From NCBI RefSeq assembly GCF_963259705.1, contig NC_081840.1:5699062-5763061 (forward strand): DNA of 64,000 bases, read 5' to 3'. Under the pieces are notes generated by a model, which saw only the letters and a list, made by a program, of their open reading frames with translations, was not told the DNA's origin and made no database searches. Source of the DNA: Myotis daubentonii. Its lineage: Eukaryota; Chordata; Mammalia; Chiroptera; Vespertilionidae. The translations under genes were made by a program, and so were the position numbers. This document shows, piece after piece, positions 53,925 to 63,638 of this stretch; position 1 is the stretch's first letter, and every line of letters begins with the position of its first letter.

Positions 53925-54890
53925 CAAAACCTCCAGATCCTTTTTGAGTTAGTTCGACAGCATTACATAACACAGTACGGTATCTGCATTCTTACAATTG
54001 AAAGAAATACAAGGAGAAAGAGTGAAAAACACAATTGTAGTAGGAAATTTTAATTCATCTTTCTTTCCCCTTCCCCGCCCCTCCCCCCGCCCTCTATCAC
54101 AAATTACACCGCATTTGGGGAAATCGCAGGGGCGAGCACATCTGAGAGCAATGGATAAGCCTGGTCCCGGGAGAACCACCTTCATGATCATGGCATCTCC
54201 CCTGCCAGGTAAGTGCTAATTAATTCATCTTTCATAGATGTGTATACAAAAAAACAAGTCAGATTAGAAAGGACCTAATGACATAATTTGAGATTTAGTT
54301 AATGTATATTAAACTCTTTATCTTAAAAACAGACTACTCCTTTGCACATGGACATCTGAACGTTTACAAATGAGCACCTATGAAATCATTATTTGAAAAA
54401 CCAATATATAATGAAAAGTAGTATAGAATACACAGCATTCTCCAATTACCAGAAATTAATACCAAACTACAAAACTAAACAATAAAGACCTTACTACCTG
54501 TTAGTTTTGAAACTCTTAAATTGTCTTTGTTCAGAAAATAAATCAAGTTAAAATTTCATAGAAAATAACCCTAGTTGAGACACTGCATAGCAGAACCTAA
54601 GCTAAAGCAGTACTTAGAGGTAAATTCATAGCTTTAAATATTCACATTAATAAGGATGAATAAAAAAAATTAATGAGCTAAGTATCTAACTCAAGATAGA
54701 GATAAACAACAACAAAATAACATAAACAGAAGGCTAGAAATAATAAAGATAAAAGTGTAAAGTGATTTAGAAAAATCAGTAGAGCTAATCTAAATAAAAT
54801 AAACCGAGTAGAAACAAAATTTTTAAAATTTGGAAATGGCTAAATCTGTAGTTGATCTAGTCGGGAAAAGAAAGGAATAAATTACACATA
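53925..54890 (+). mobile_element. Degraded L1 ORF2 (endonuclease-RT linker part)
   Basis: Sense L1 text: GAAAGAAATACAAGGAGAAA, TTGTAGTAGGAAATTTTAAT, AGCTAAAGCAGTACTTAGAG, AATTCATAGCTTTAAATATT, TTAATGAGCTAAGTATC. Many frame breaks. It is interrupted by the U1 pseudogene. Confidence 0.85.
54064..54216 (-). pseudogene. U1 snRNA retropseudogene (RNU1-type)
   Basis: Minus strand reads CACTTACCTGGCAGGGGAGA, CATGATCATGAAGGTGGTTC, GGCTTATCCATTGC, CCCTGCGATTTCCCCAAATG and AATTTGTGATAG in U1 order. The segment around stem-loop III/IV start (about 15 bases) is deleted and the 3' hairpin is degraded. A perfect 14-bp target duplication TTAATTCATCTTTC flanks it at 54050-54063 and 54220-54233, so it arrived by retrotransposition. 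No U1 promoter elements are seen, so it is almost surely silent. Confidence 0.93.
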
Positions 54891-54934
54891 CACTAAAAAA
54901 AAAAATTACAACGAAGGACAGACTTCTTATTGCA

Positions 54935-55565
54935 TACTTCGATGTAGTGATTTAGAAGATATTTGGTCCTATCCATAGTTAACTAACTCAGAGTTCCCCA
55001 AATCCTTGGAATTTCCTAAGAGTTGAGAGTGATACAGGTGTCTTTTGTTATGTTACTGAAATGGCTTTTGGATCTCACTGAAGGGTGAGGGCTGGTTGCC
55101 AGGAAAACCACCCAAGTGATGAGAAGTTTGTAACTTTCAGTCCCACCCCAGGACCTCCAGAGAGGGGAGAGGGGCTGAGATGGAGCTCAGTTGCCAATAG
55201 CCAATAACTTAGTCGTGACTAGGTAATGAAACCTGCATAACATCCCCGAAAAGAACAGCTCCTTGGCCCTTTTTCAGAGAGCTTGGGGGGGGGGGGGGAA
55301 GGGGGCACAATGCTCTCAGGTGCCACCTTGCGGGCCCCAAGCTCCATGAGACAGAAGCTCCTTCATTCGGGACTTTGCCCCAAGGATCTTCATCTGACTG
55401 GTGATTTGCATCATTTAAGGCCCTTTGTGAGAAACCAATAACCCAGTGAATACATGGGTTTTCCTGACTGCCAAACCGTTCCAGCAAATTAACTGAACCC
55501 AAAGACAGGGTCTTGGAAACCTCTGATTGACAGCCAGTCAGTCAGAGGCTCAGGTGACAACCAGA
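54935..55565 (+). repeat. Ancient mammalian dispersed repeat (family not named)
   Basis: Phrases CTCAGTTGCCAATAGCCAAT, AGGTAATGAAACCTGCATAA, GTTCCAGCAAATTAACTG, GACAGCCAGTCAGTCAGAGG and CTCAGGTGACAACC follow the layout of a repeat known to me from other mammals, but I cannot name the family with certainty. Confidence 0.5.
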
Positions 55566-55569
55566 AGCG

Positions 55570-56519
55570 GAGGGCAGTCTTGTGGGCCTGGGCCCTTCAC
55601 CTGCGGAACGTGCGTCTGCCTCCGGGTAGATGGGTCAGAACCGAGCTGACCTGCCCCACACCTGCTGTGTGCCGTTGGTGTGGGGCATACCACCCCCTCC
55701 ACCCCCACTCCAGGGAATCGGAGCCGGAAACCCTTTTGAATACCCTTTGCGGCCTTTACAGCTGACCTACGCGCGAGAGCGGACGTAAGGAGACAAATCA
55801 ATAAGGTTCCATTTCGTGCCCCTGGTTTGGGCAAAGCCCTTGCTCCCATGGGAGTGCGGGGCCACCCTACCGGGGCCAACTTCAGCCCTTTCCCTCACCT
55901 TGACGGACCCCCCAACAAGCCTGGGGCTCTGGGTGGGGAGGGGCCCCTGTCGAAGCCCTGACTCTGGGATGAACCTTCCAGACTGAGAGCAGTGGAGGGT
56001 GCCCGCCGGAAGGCTTCCTGGAGGCGGCGTGCACGCTGGGACTCGGGATCCAGAGCTCCGAGGAGGCGGGGACCGTCGAGGGAGGGGGCTTTAACTCCCC
56101 AGGCCCCCGCAGGCCCCCGGACCTCAGCAGCCTGGCCCTGAGGCTCTGCAGAGCAGGGCGGGGCGGTGAGCACGCGCCAGACCGCACGAGAAACGAGCAC
56201 TGCTCCGTGGATGCCGGAGGGCGGGGGGCGAACAGACACGTCCTAGGAAGTTGTTAGGAATTGGTCATTGGGCCAAGCGGACGTCCCGGAATGGCTCACC
56301 GCCAGCCCTGGCACAGCTGTCCCTTCCCGAGGCTCATTCGTGCGTGTTCGGGGCCAGAGCCGCCCCCTGCCGGCCAGTCTGTTACTGCTCCCAGGGCAGC
56401 TGGGGCTGGAAGATTAGACCCGCGGAGCTCGGAAGCCACGGGCTCGAGCCCTGCCCGCGCGGGGATTGGCTGCCGGGTCAGGTCCCCGCCCCAGGCAACC
56501 AGCGGAGGCGGGGTCTCAC
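55570..56519. promoter_or_regulatory. CpG-rich unique block
   Basis: Repeat-free, GC-rich, with frequent CpG (for example CTACGCGCGAGAGCGGACG at 55767 and CGCGCGGGGATTGGCTG at 56456). An inverted CCAAT box (GATTGGCTG) and GC-rich text could form a promoter. No coding exon was recognised. Confidence 0.4.
56359..56376 (-). promoter_or_regulatory. CTCF-like motif
   Basis: Minus strand TGGCCGGCAGGGGGCGGC, a reasonable match to the CTCF core, within the CpG-rich block. Confidence 0.4.
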
Positions 56520-56830
56520 CTGCGGCGGGCTGGGGGCGGGGGCTGGGCTGGGGGCGGGGTTGGGGGCTGGAGCTGGGGGGGATGGAGGCTGGGGGCGGGG
56601 CTGGGGGCTGGGAGCTGGGGGCGGGGCTGGGGGCTGGGGGCTGGAGGCTGGGGGCGGGGGCGGGGGGCTGGAGGGTGGAGGCTGGGGGCGGGAGCTGGGG
56701 GCTGGAGGCTGGGGGCGGGGCTGGGGGCTGGGGGCGGGGGGCTGGAGGCTGGGGGCGGGGGCGGGGGGCTGGAGGGTGGAGGCTGGGGGCGGGAGACTGG
56801 GGGGTGGAGGCTGAGCGGAATGGGGGCGGG
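56520..56830 (+). repeat. G-rich minisatellite (GGGGGCGGGGCTGGGGGCTGG type)
   Basis: About 310 bp of tandem, variably joined units such as GGGGGCTGGAGGCTGGGGGC and GGGGCTGGGGGCTGGAGCT. G runs recur every few bases, so quadruplexes are likely. Larger repeats are visible: one long string containing GGGGGGCTGGAGGGTGGAGG occurs twice. Long open frames on both strands are only the repeat translated. Confidence 0.9.
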
Positions 56831-57292
56831 GGCGCGACGGTGGGAGGCCAAGTGCGTTCCTCCCGCCCTGCGCCCTGGACCTGCTGCTTCTCTTCCCTTT
56901 TCCCTCTGAGACAGGAGCAGCTTTCAAACCCCAAAGTAGTTTGTTGTTTTTAAATATAAAGACATAAGTTCTTGCCAGGTTCTGGGATCCCGCGGCCCCC
57001 TTTCTAGCCACCTTGGCCTTCTACGCCTGTTCCTTCCTGCGCCAAGCGTTTGCCTAGCCCTGCCCTGCCCTCCGCTTGGCCTGCCTTTCCCCCCACTTCC
57101 CCCTCTAGCTTGCTCAGACTGACCTTTCCAGACCTAGGTGGCCTTAAGTTAAGGTTCCTCTGGGGGCTTCTTCAGACCCTGTGCACATTCCTTTTCCAGC
57201 CACCGACCACCCTACTCTAGGCTGGTGGCCTGCCTGTCTACATCTCTGTATCTCCCCCACCACATGTACATGGTACACAGTGATTTCTGAAC
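56831..57292. other. Intergenic unique sequence
   Basis: No gene recognised; pyrimidine-rich text at 57055-57120. Confidence 0.5.
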
Positions 57293-58169
57293 TGTGGACA
57301 AAAGGGGCCACATGCTAACCTGACAAGCTCGGGAAAGTTTGCATGGCAGTCTTGCAAACTCAGAGACCTAAGATAACCACAAAGGATGGTCTGAAATTAA
57401 ACTTTAACTAAAAGCAGTTATGGTGGGTAGTTACATCCTAGGCTGGTATCTTCACTGACAAGGTCAACCTTTACCTTAACTGAGCCTATCTGTCTTTTTG
57501 CATCTATAATAACACAAGAGGCCCTCTCACCCTCTGGGAGCCCTCGGGGGATGTCTGACTGATGGCTTAGGCCTGCTCCCAGTGGGACATCCTTAGCCCT
57601 GCTGCAGAGGCCGCTGTGAGCCCGGCTTCTGGCTGAGCAGTGCTCCCCCTGTGGGAGCACACTGACCACCAGGGGGCAGCTCCTGCATTCAGTGTCTGCC
57701 CCCTGGTGGTCAGTGTGTGTCATAGTGACTGGTTGTTCCACTGTTCGATTTGCATATTAGCCCTTTATTATATAGGATTCCCTTGAAATGTCTGGGTAAC
57801 TTGTAACTTCCCTTTTTCTGGACCCCTTTGGGCACAACCTAATGTGCTTGGGCGCCAGGACAGATACCGCAATTCCTTCATTGTTATCATTATTCATTAT
57901 TCCTGCACCCACCTAAGTATGTGTCTATCCAATCCCAGGGGTTTCCCCACTTTGCTTTCTCCTGCCTCTCTAGTCTATCACCAATAGATTTCATGTAACC
58001 CACCTACATCCCTTTCCTTTGATTGCAGTGTATAAATATAGCTGTAACCTGCCATTCTCGGGAGCATTATCTCAATGCATTGAGGTTCTACTTCCTGCCA
58101 TATGTCGACAGTTTGGCTCAAATAAACTCACAAAAATTCTTTTCCCGTTTGAACGTTTTTATGTTAGCA
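57293..58169 (+). mobile_element. Solo LTR of an endogenous retrovirus, split by a Helitron
   Basis: Starts TGTGGAC and ends TTAGCA, flanked by the 4-bp duplication GAAC (57289-57292, 58170-58173), which suits a class I element. TATA-like GTGTATAAATATAG (58029-58042) and AATAAA (58120-58125) are in the expected order. Without the Helitron (57515-57777) it is about 610 bp. No internal retroviral genes follow. Confidence 0.82.
57515..57777 (-). mobile_element. HeliBat-type Helitron inside the LTR
   Basis: Minus-strand 5' end TCCTATATAATAAAGGGC begins at 57777; the 3' end is CTTG (a mutated CTAG) at 57518-57515. The flanks are A and T as expected. Two facing CTCF-like motifs, TGACCACCAGGGGGCAG (57663-57679) and its reverse (57696-57712), lie 16 bp apart. 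Confidence 0.88.
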
Positions 58170-58173
58170 GAAC

Positions 58174-58549
58174 CAAGGAAAGGGGTGATGGCTTAAGGAA
58201 TTAACATCCCTGGGCACCATTGGAGTACCAAGCCCCAAGCCAGGCACTCTAGCAGGGGCAGGCTTCCTGTTAGAGGCGGGTTTAGTGGCAGGGCTCACTG
58301 CCATTCACTTCCCTGTAGCCCTAAAGTGATGTGTTGGGGTCCCCTTTTCCTGGGAAGTCAAGGGAAGCTCCACGAGTCTGAATGGCCCAGGATTCCTCAC
58401 CTCAGCTGGACTGCTAGGGGCAGGACTGTGGGCCTGGGGACACCCTCCATGCCAGGCAGCCTGGACCTGACGGCAACTGATGGTCAGGTCCCTCGAAGGG
58501 AGCGTTCCCATGGTTAGATAAATGCAGTAAGATAAGTGAGAAAATATCT
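58174..58549. other. Intergenic unique sequence
   Basis: Nothing recognised except one copy of a 32-base phrase (58261-58292) repeated at 59322-59353. Confidence 0.5.
58261..58292 (+). repeat. 32-bp direct repeat, copy 1
   Basis: Begins GGCTTCCTGTTAGAGG and ends TTTAGTGGCAGG. It matches 59322-59353 at 31 of 32 bases. Confidence 0.9.
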
Positions 58550-58761
58550 TTTAAATGCTTTTATTGATTTTCAGAGAGAGAGAAAAGGGAGAGGGATAGA
58601 AACATCGATGAGAGAGACATGAATCTGCTGCCTCCTGAACACCCTCTCCTGGGGATCGAGCCCGAAACCTGAGCATACGCCCGACAGGAAATCAATCAAT
58701 CAAACCAGGGACCTCTTGGTTCATGGGTCAACACTCAACCATGGGGCCACACAGGTCAGGC
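58550..58761 (-). mobile_element. Ves SINE
   Basis: Reverse copy, TTTTATTGATTTTCAGAGAG through CACACAGGTCAGGC, with moderate divergence. Confidence 0.9.
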
Positions 58762-58834
58762 AGAAGTGAAAATTTGGGGTTCCCAACAGGGACACGCAGC
58801 TTGACTCATATTTTTTCAAAGGTAGTGGGTGGGT

Positions 58835-58975
58835 TAGGGTAGCGGGCTCAGAGCTGGGCTGCCTGGGTTAAAATCCAGACCCGCCATTCCTTTGACCTTT
58901 GACTTAAGCTCTCTGTGTCTCAGTTTCCTCACCTATAAGGCTGTAGAGTAATACGTACCCATCCAGGTAGTTTAG
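58835..58975 (+). repeat. MIR SINE
   Basis: GAGCTGGGCTGCCTGGGTTA, TTGACTTAAGCTCTCTGTG and CTCAGTTTCCTCACCTATAA give a long sense MIR. Confidence 0.88.
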
Positions 58976-60374
58976 GCAGGTTATTATACGCGTTTTTAAA
59001 ACTGGAAAGAAATGCTCCAATACATTGGTGGGGTTCTGGGTGATTTTCTCCCCTCATCTGCTGCTTTATTTCCCACTGGCTGGAAGGTTCTGAAGTGGTT
59101 GGAACCCATTTTAGTTACTGATGCGTCCCAGCACCCAGCACCCAGCACAGTGCTTGTGCACTGGACTGGACATGTTTGTTGACTGAGTAAGTGAATGATC
59201 ACAAATATATGCCTGCCCTTTCAGAACATTCACTTGAGTGCAGAATTCTACCCAAATCAGTTTTGATAATATGCAAAAATGCAGAGCTATCGGAGGGAGG
59301 CAACTGTAGCTGACGGGGAGGGGCTTCCTGTTCGAGGCGGGTTTAGTGGCAGGAGAGGTCAGCATGGGACAGACTTCTGTGTCCCTCTTCATGGGCAGGA
59401 GCCCAGCTGTGGCAGGAGCTCAGCAGGGCGCAGCAGAAGGGAAGGCGGGCAGGTGGTCCAGCCTCACTGGAGGGTCTCGCTGTGGATTTGGATTTGACCT
59501 CGGAGCGGCGGGACCGCGGACGCTCTGGGGCAGGAGAGAGCTGGGAGCCAGGTGGAGCTTCGGGAGGACTGGCTGGGGAGGCCCCTCACAGGGACGCCAG
59601 GGTGCCCGGTGGTCCAGCTGTGAGGTGTGGCTCTGGGAGGAAGGGATGAGATTTCTGAAAGTGAACGTTGATCAGGAGTCGATCTTCCCACCGAGTGAAC
59701 CCCAGTTCCAGGGGTCTCCCCCTGTGGTTCTCACGTGCATTTAAGGAACAGACAGCCCCACTTACACAAACTCCACGTAGACAAAGAGGGAACTGCCCTA
59801 CCTGTTCTGTGCGGCAATCATAACCTTGACCCCAAACCCTGGCAAGAGAAATGTGAAACAGTAGAGGGCAATCCCATTCAGGAGTAGGTTCCGTACTGGA
59901 AAGCAGCATCCAGGTCCTCTATCACTTACCAGGAAAGAGGAGCGGTCAGGCGTCCTCTGCGGGGGAAGACAGATAAAACTCTTCTCCAGAAAAACTTAGC
60001 AATATGGGAAGGGAGGGCCTTCCTCGCTCTGATAAAGGGCAGCGGCAGAACCACTGACAGACCTCACTTCCGGTGGTGCAGCCCGACCGCTTCCCTGTGA
60101 GAGCAGGAACGGACAAACCACTTCCTTCCAGGATGGCCCCAACTGCACCGGGGGACCTGGCCAGGGCAGTGAGGCCAGGCAGAAAGGGCACCAGGAAAGA
60201 TTCCAAAGGAAGGAACAAAATTCCTCACTTAGAGATGATAGAAACATCAAAGAATCAACAAATAAGTTACTAGATTAGGGTTTGCAAGGTTGCTGGATAT
60301 AAATATCAATGTGCAAACACCCCCCCGCCCCCCATCAAACATAGGCCTCTTAATAAAACATGCTCAAGCCCTGT
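58976..60374. other. Intergenic unique sequence
   Basis: A short L2/MIR-like end may lie near 59120-59190. The GC-rich stretch 59330-59600 carries the second copy of the 32-bp repeat. No gene recognised. Confidence 0.5.
59322..59353 (+). repeat. 32-bp direct repeat, copy 2
   Basis: One-base variant of 58261-58292 (A to C at the twelfth base). Confidence 0.9.
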
Positions 60375-60530
60375 TTGTTCCCAGTGGGGGCACATAAAGG
60401 GGAAGGCAGCCAACTGATGTTTCTCTCTCCTCCTCCCCCTCCCCTCCTCCTTCCCCTCCTCCTCTTTCTTCCCCTTCCTCTCTCTCTCTTCCCTCCCTTT
60501 TCCTGTCTGTCTCAAATCAATAAGCACATC
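60375..60530 (+). mobile_element. Degraded Ves SINE with pyrimidine expansion
   Basis: CCCAGTGGGGGCACATAAAG, GGCAGCCAACTGATGTTTCT, then CCTCCTCC runs and AAATCAATAAGC. The tRNA-like head is lost. Confidence 0.75.
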
Positions 60531-60557
60531 CTAATAAGGAATAATTTTTAAAAAAAC

Positions 60558-60780
60558 GCTCTAACTGGTTTGGCTCAGTGGATAGAGCGTCGGCCTGGGG
60601 ACTGAAGGGTCCCAGGTTCGATTCCGGTCAAGGGCATGTACCTTGGTTGCGGGCACATCCCCAGTGGGGAGTGTGCAGGAGGCAGCTGATCGATGTTTCT
60701 CTCTCATTGATGTTTCTAACTCTCTATCCCTCTCCCTTCCTCTCTGTAAAAAAAATCAATAAAATATATTAAAAAAATAA
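60558..60780 (+). mobile_element. Ves SINE, near-consensus
   Basis: GCTCTAACTGGTTTGGCTCA head, GATTCCGGTCAAGGGCATG box, AAATCAATAAAATATATT tail. Confidence 0.95.
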
Positions 60781-62360
60781 AATATAAAATAAAAAAACAA
60801 GTACAAGAGCTCTTTGGAGATAAAACTATTGTGAGATAAAGAGGCCTCAGTAAGTGTTGACATATACCATGTCCATGGATTGGAAGACTTATTATAAGGA
60901 GGTCCCCTGTCTCATGTGATACCCAAGTTCAGTGCAATCCCAGTTAAAGCCGGGCTGTATCACGGAACTCTGCACCGGGCTCACCTGCAGGGAGAAGGGA
61001 GGGTCATGGTCAGGACTGGGCACAGCTTCTGCGGGGCGGCAGTGTTGCTGGGGAAGGGGGGGTCATTTTCAGGTGAACAGGCCCATGGTTGCTTGTAAGT
61101 TGATGCACCCATTTGGGGGCCAAATTTGATCATTATATAACAAGATCTATGAACATGCTCCTATGTTTTGACCTTGTAATTTTGCTCCTGAAAAATCATC
61201 CAAAAGAAAAATAAGCAACTTATTCCTTGCCAGTGTTATTTACAACCCTGAAAACTATTAGAGTGAAACCCCCATACTCAGCAACGGGGTTGAGTTCTCT
61301 GCCACTTACTAGCTGCTTGAAATAGAGGGAATGGGTCCCACGGCCCCTCGAAGCCTTTCTGGATAAGAAGGAAGTTTCCATCTCCTGCCCTTGCCCACGC
61401 CTCTGGGAGAGGTCTCTCCTGAGGTCAGTGCCGCCGGCTGGGCCCTGGCCACCTCCCCTGGCAACAGAAGCAAAGAATTTGAGAGCTGGAGGGGCAGGCG
61501 CTGTTTCCTGCCACACCCAGAAGGAAAGGCAGGAGGGAACACAAGCACGGGCTGCCTGGCTTCCTTCTCCGCTCTCGGGTCCACCTGCTTTTCCTCATGC
61601 TCTGTCCCCGGGAACTCTGTCTACCACAGACGTCAAGGTCATTAGGAAGCCCAACACGGGGCAGAGTCCCACCGCAAGTAACTGCCTCCTCGAGCCTCAG
61701 GAAGTCACCTCCATCCACTTTGTTTAACCAACCCAGGTGGCTTCCTCCCTCCCTGGATCTTGAGACAATTGTTCCACTTGAGAGAGAGCAGAAACTTGTT
61801 TTACAGCTTTTAAGCTGATACATACCCCAGCCCCCTTTAACCTCTGTCCCTGAGCCAGGCCCAGAAAGCTGCCCTCAGGACATCACAGGCAGGACCCAGG
61901 GCCTGGCAGAATTCCTGAATTCTGGGATGGGCTCGGTTGTTTGGGGGATCAGAACCTTGTGAAACCTCCCGGAAACTTGGTCTCAGGCAGGGACTAGCCA
62001 GCTTCCGCCAACCCTGGGCATAAGCAATGTGTAAATTACAGCCTGAAGTTACAGCAGGAAGTGACAGTGCCAATGATGGAGCTCTCCGCTCCCCACAAGG
62101 CCTGGGAGAGCGGCTGCTGGCCGCCAAGGGCAGCCAGAGGCGCTGCTGTGGGCGGGTGTGGCGCTGGACCCCTCAGGTGACTCAGTGAGCACGGACAAGG
62201 CCTGGGCAGGAGTCCAGGCCGATGCACAGAGCCTGCACCCAGTACCTTACAGCCGAATGGCAGAGAAATGAATGGCAGAGAAACGAGGCACCCAACCCCA
62301 CCTTACTGCACACTGTGACAGGCAGGGAGGGAGCGGGGGTCCAGGGGAAGGGAAGGCTCT
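60781..62360. other. Intergenic unique sequence
   Basis: 60840-61260 is AT-richer and L1-like in feel (CAAGATCTATGAACATGCTC, AATTTTGCTCCTG) but not assignable. The rest is unique. No gene recognised. Confidence 0.5.
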
Positions 62361-62681
62361 GTGTTAGTCCGCTCCAGCTGTTGCCTATAAGGAAGCACCA
62401 GAGACAGGTTGCTTATAAAAACAGGCATTTCTTTCTCACAGTTCTGGAGGCTGGAAGCCTGAGATCAGGGTGCCAGCATAGCCTGGTTCTGGTGCCAGCT
62501 CTCTTCCGGTCACAGAAGACCCTTCTCTGTGACTTCACATGACAGAAAGGGCAGAGGGGCTCGGTGGGGTCTAATAAAGGCGCCAATCCCGTTCACCAGG
62601 CTCCGCCCTCGGGACTAATCACCCCAAAGGCTCCTCTCCTGACACCTAGTACCACTGCCCCGGAACATCTTTGGGCATCAG
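62361..62681 (+). repeat. Ancient mammalian dispersed repeat (family not named)
   Basis: TGCTTATAAAAACAGGCATT, TCTCACAGTTCTGGAGGCTG, GAAGCCTGAGATCAGGGTGC and GACTAATCACCCCAAAGGCT follow a repeat common in mammals. It is cut on the right by the LTR at 62682. Confidence 0.6.
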
Positions 62682-62803
62682 TGTGGACCAAAAGGGGCGA
62701 CACACTAAACCCGACAAGCTCAGAGGAGACCTGTAAGGCAGCCTCACAAACTCAGAGACCTAAAGCAACCACAATAGGATGCTCTGAAATTAAAACTTTC
62801 TAG

Positions 62804-63415
62804 CCCGGCCACCGTGGCTCAGTGGCTGAGCATAGACCTATGATTGATTCCCTAGGCTGTGGGTTTGATCCCCAGTGGGGGGCGTGCAGGAGGCAGCTGA
62901 TCAATGATTCTCTCTCATCATTGATGTTTCTATCTCTCTCCCTCTCTGAAATCAAGCCAATATAATAAAAGCCTAATATGCTAAGTGTCCGGTTGTCCAG
63001 TCATCCATTCAACCAATCAAAGTGTAATACGCTAATGATATGCTAAGGCTGCTCAACCGCTCGCTATGACATGCACTGACCACCAGGGGGCAGAAGCTCA
63101 GACCAGTAGGTTAGCTTGCTGCTGGGGTCTGGCCGATCAGGACTGAGCAAGATGGGCTGGACACGCCCTGGAGCCCCCCGCCCCCCATGGTCCCTCCCTG
63201 GCTGGCCAACCTCCTGTGCTCCTCCCCAGCCCAATAGTGCACTGGTGGGGTCCCTCAGCCTGGCCTGCGCTCTCTTGTAATCCGGGACCCCTCAGGGGAT
63301 GTCAGAGAGCCGGTTTCAGCCCGATCCTGTAGGCCAGGCGGAGAGACCCCACTGGTGCACAAATTTGTGCACCAGGCCTCTAGTAAAAAAAATATATATA
63401 TATAAAAAACTTCCT
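62804..63415 (+). mobile_element. Ves SINE interrupted by a Helitron
   Basis: SINE head and body are 62804-62955 (to GAAATCAA); its A/T tail resumes at 63384 after the Helitron. The A|T break is exactly what a Helitron insertion predicts. Confidence 0.88.
62956..63383 (+). mobile_element. HeliBat-type Helitron with intact 3' hairpin
   Basis: TATAATAAAAGCCTAATATG near the 5' end. A perfect 24-bp palindrome at 63352-63375 (half-site CTGGTGCACAAA) precedes GCCT and CTAG (63380-63383), then T. TGACCACCAGGGGGCAG lies at 63077-63093. Confidence 0.93.
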
Positions 63416-63638
63416 GCCCTAGCCGGTTTGACTTAGTGGACAGAGCATCATCAGCCTGCGGACTCAAGGGTCCCGGGTTCAATTCCTGTCAAGGGCACAT
63501 GCCTGGGTTGTTGGCTCCATTCCCGATAGTGGGGCATGCAGGAGGCAGCCAATCAATGATTCTCTCTCATCACTGACGTTTCTATCTCTCCCTCTCCCTT
63601 CCTCTCTGAAACCAATAAAAGCATATATTAAAAAAAAA
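63416..63638 (+). mobile_element. Ves SINE
   Basis: GCCCTAGCCGGTTTGACTTA head, GTTCAATTCCTGTCAAGGGC box, AAACCAATAAAAGCATAT tail. It is the third insertion nested in the LTR. Confidence 0.94.

Noticed and set aside
56261..56953. 230-codon plus and 212-codon minus frames
   Set aside because: Both are low-complexity translations of the G-rich minisatellite.
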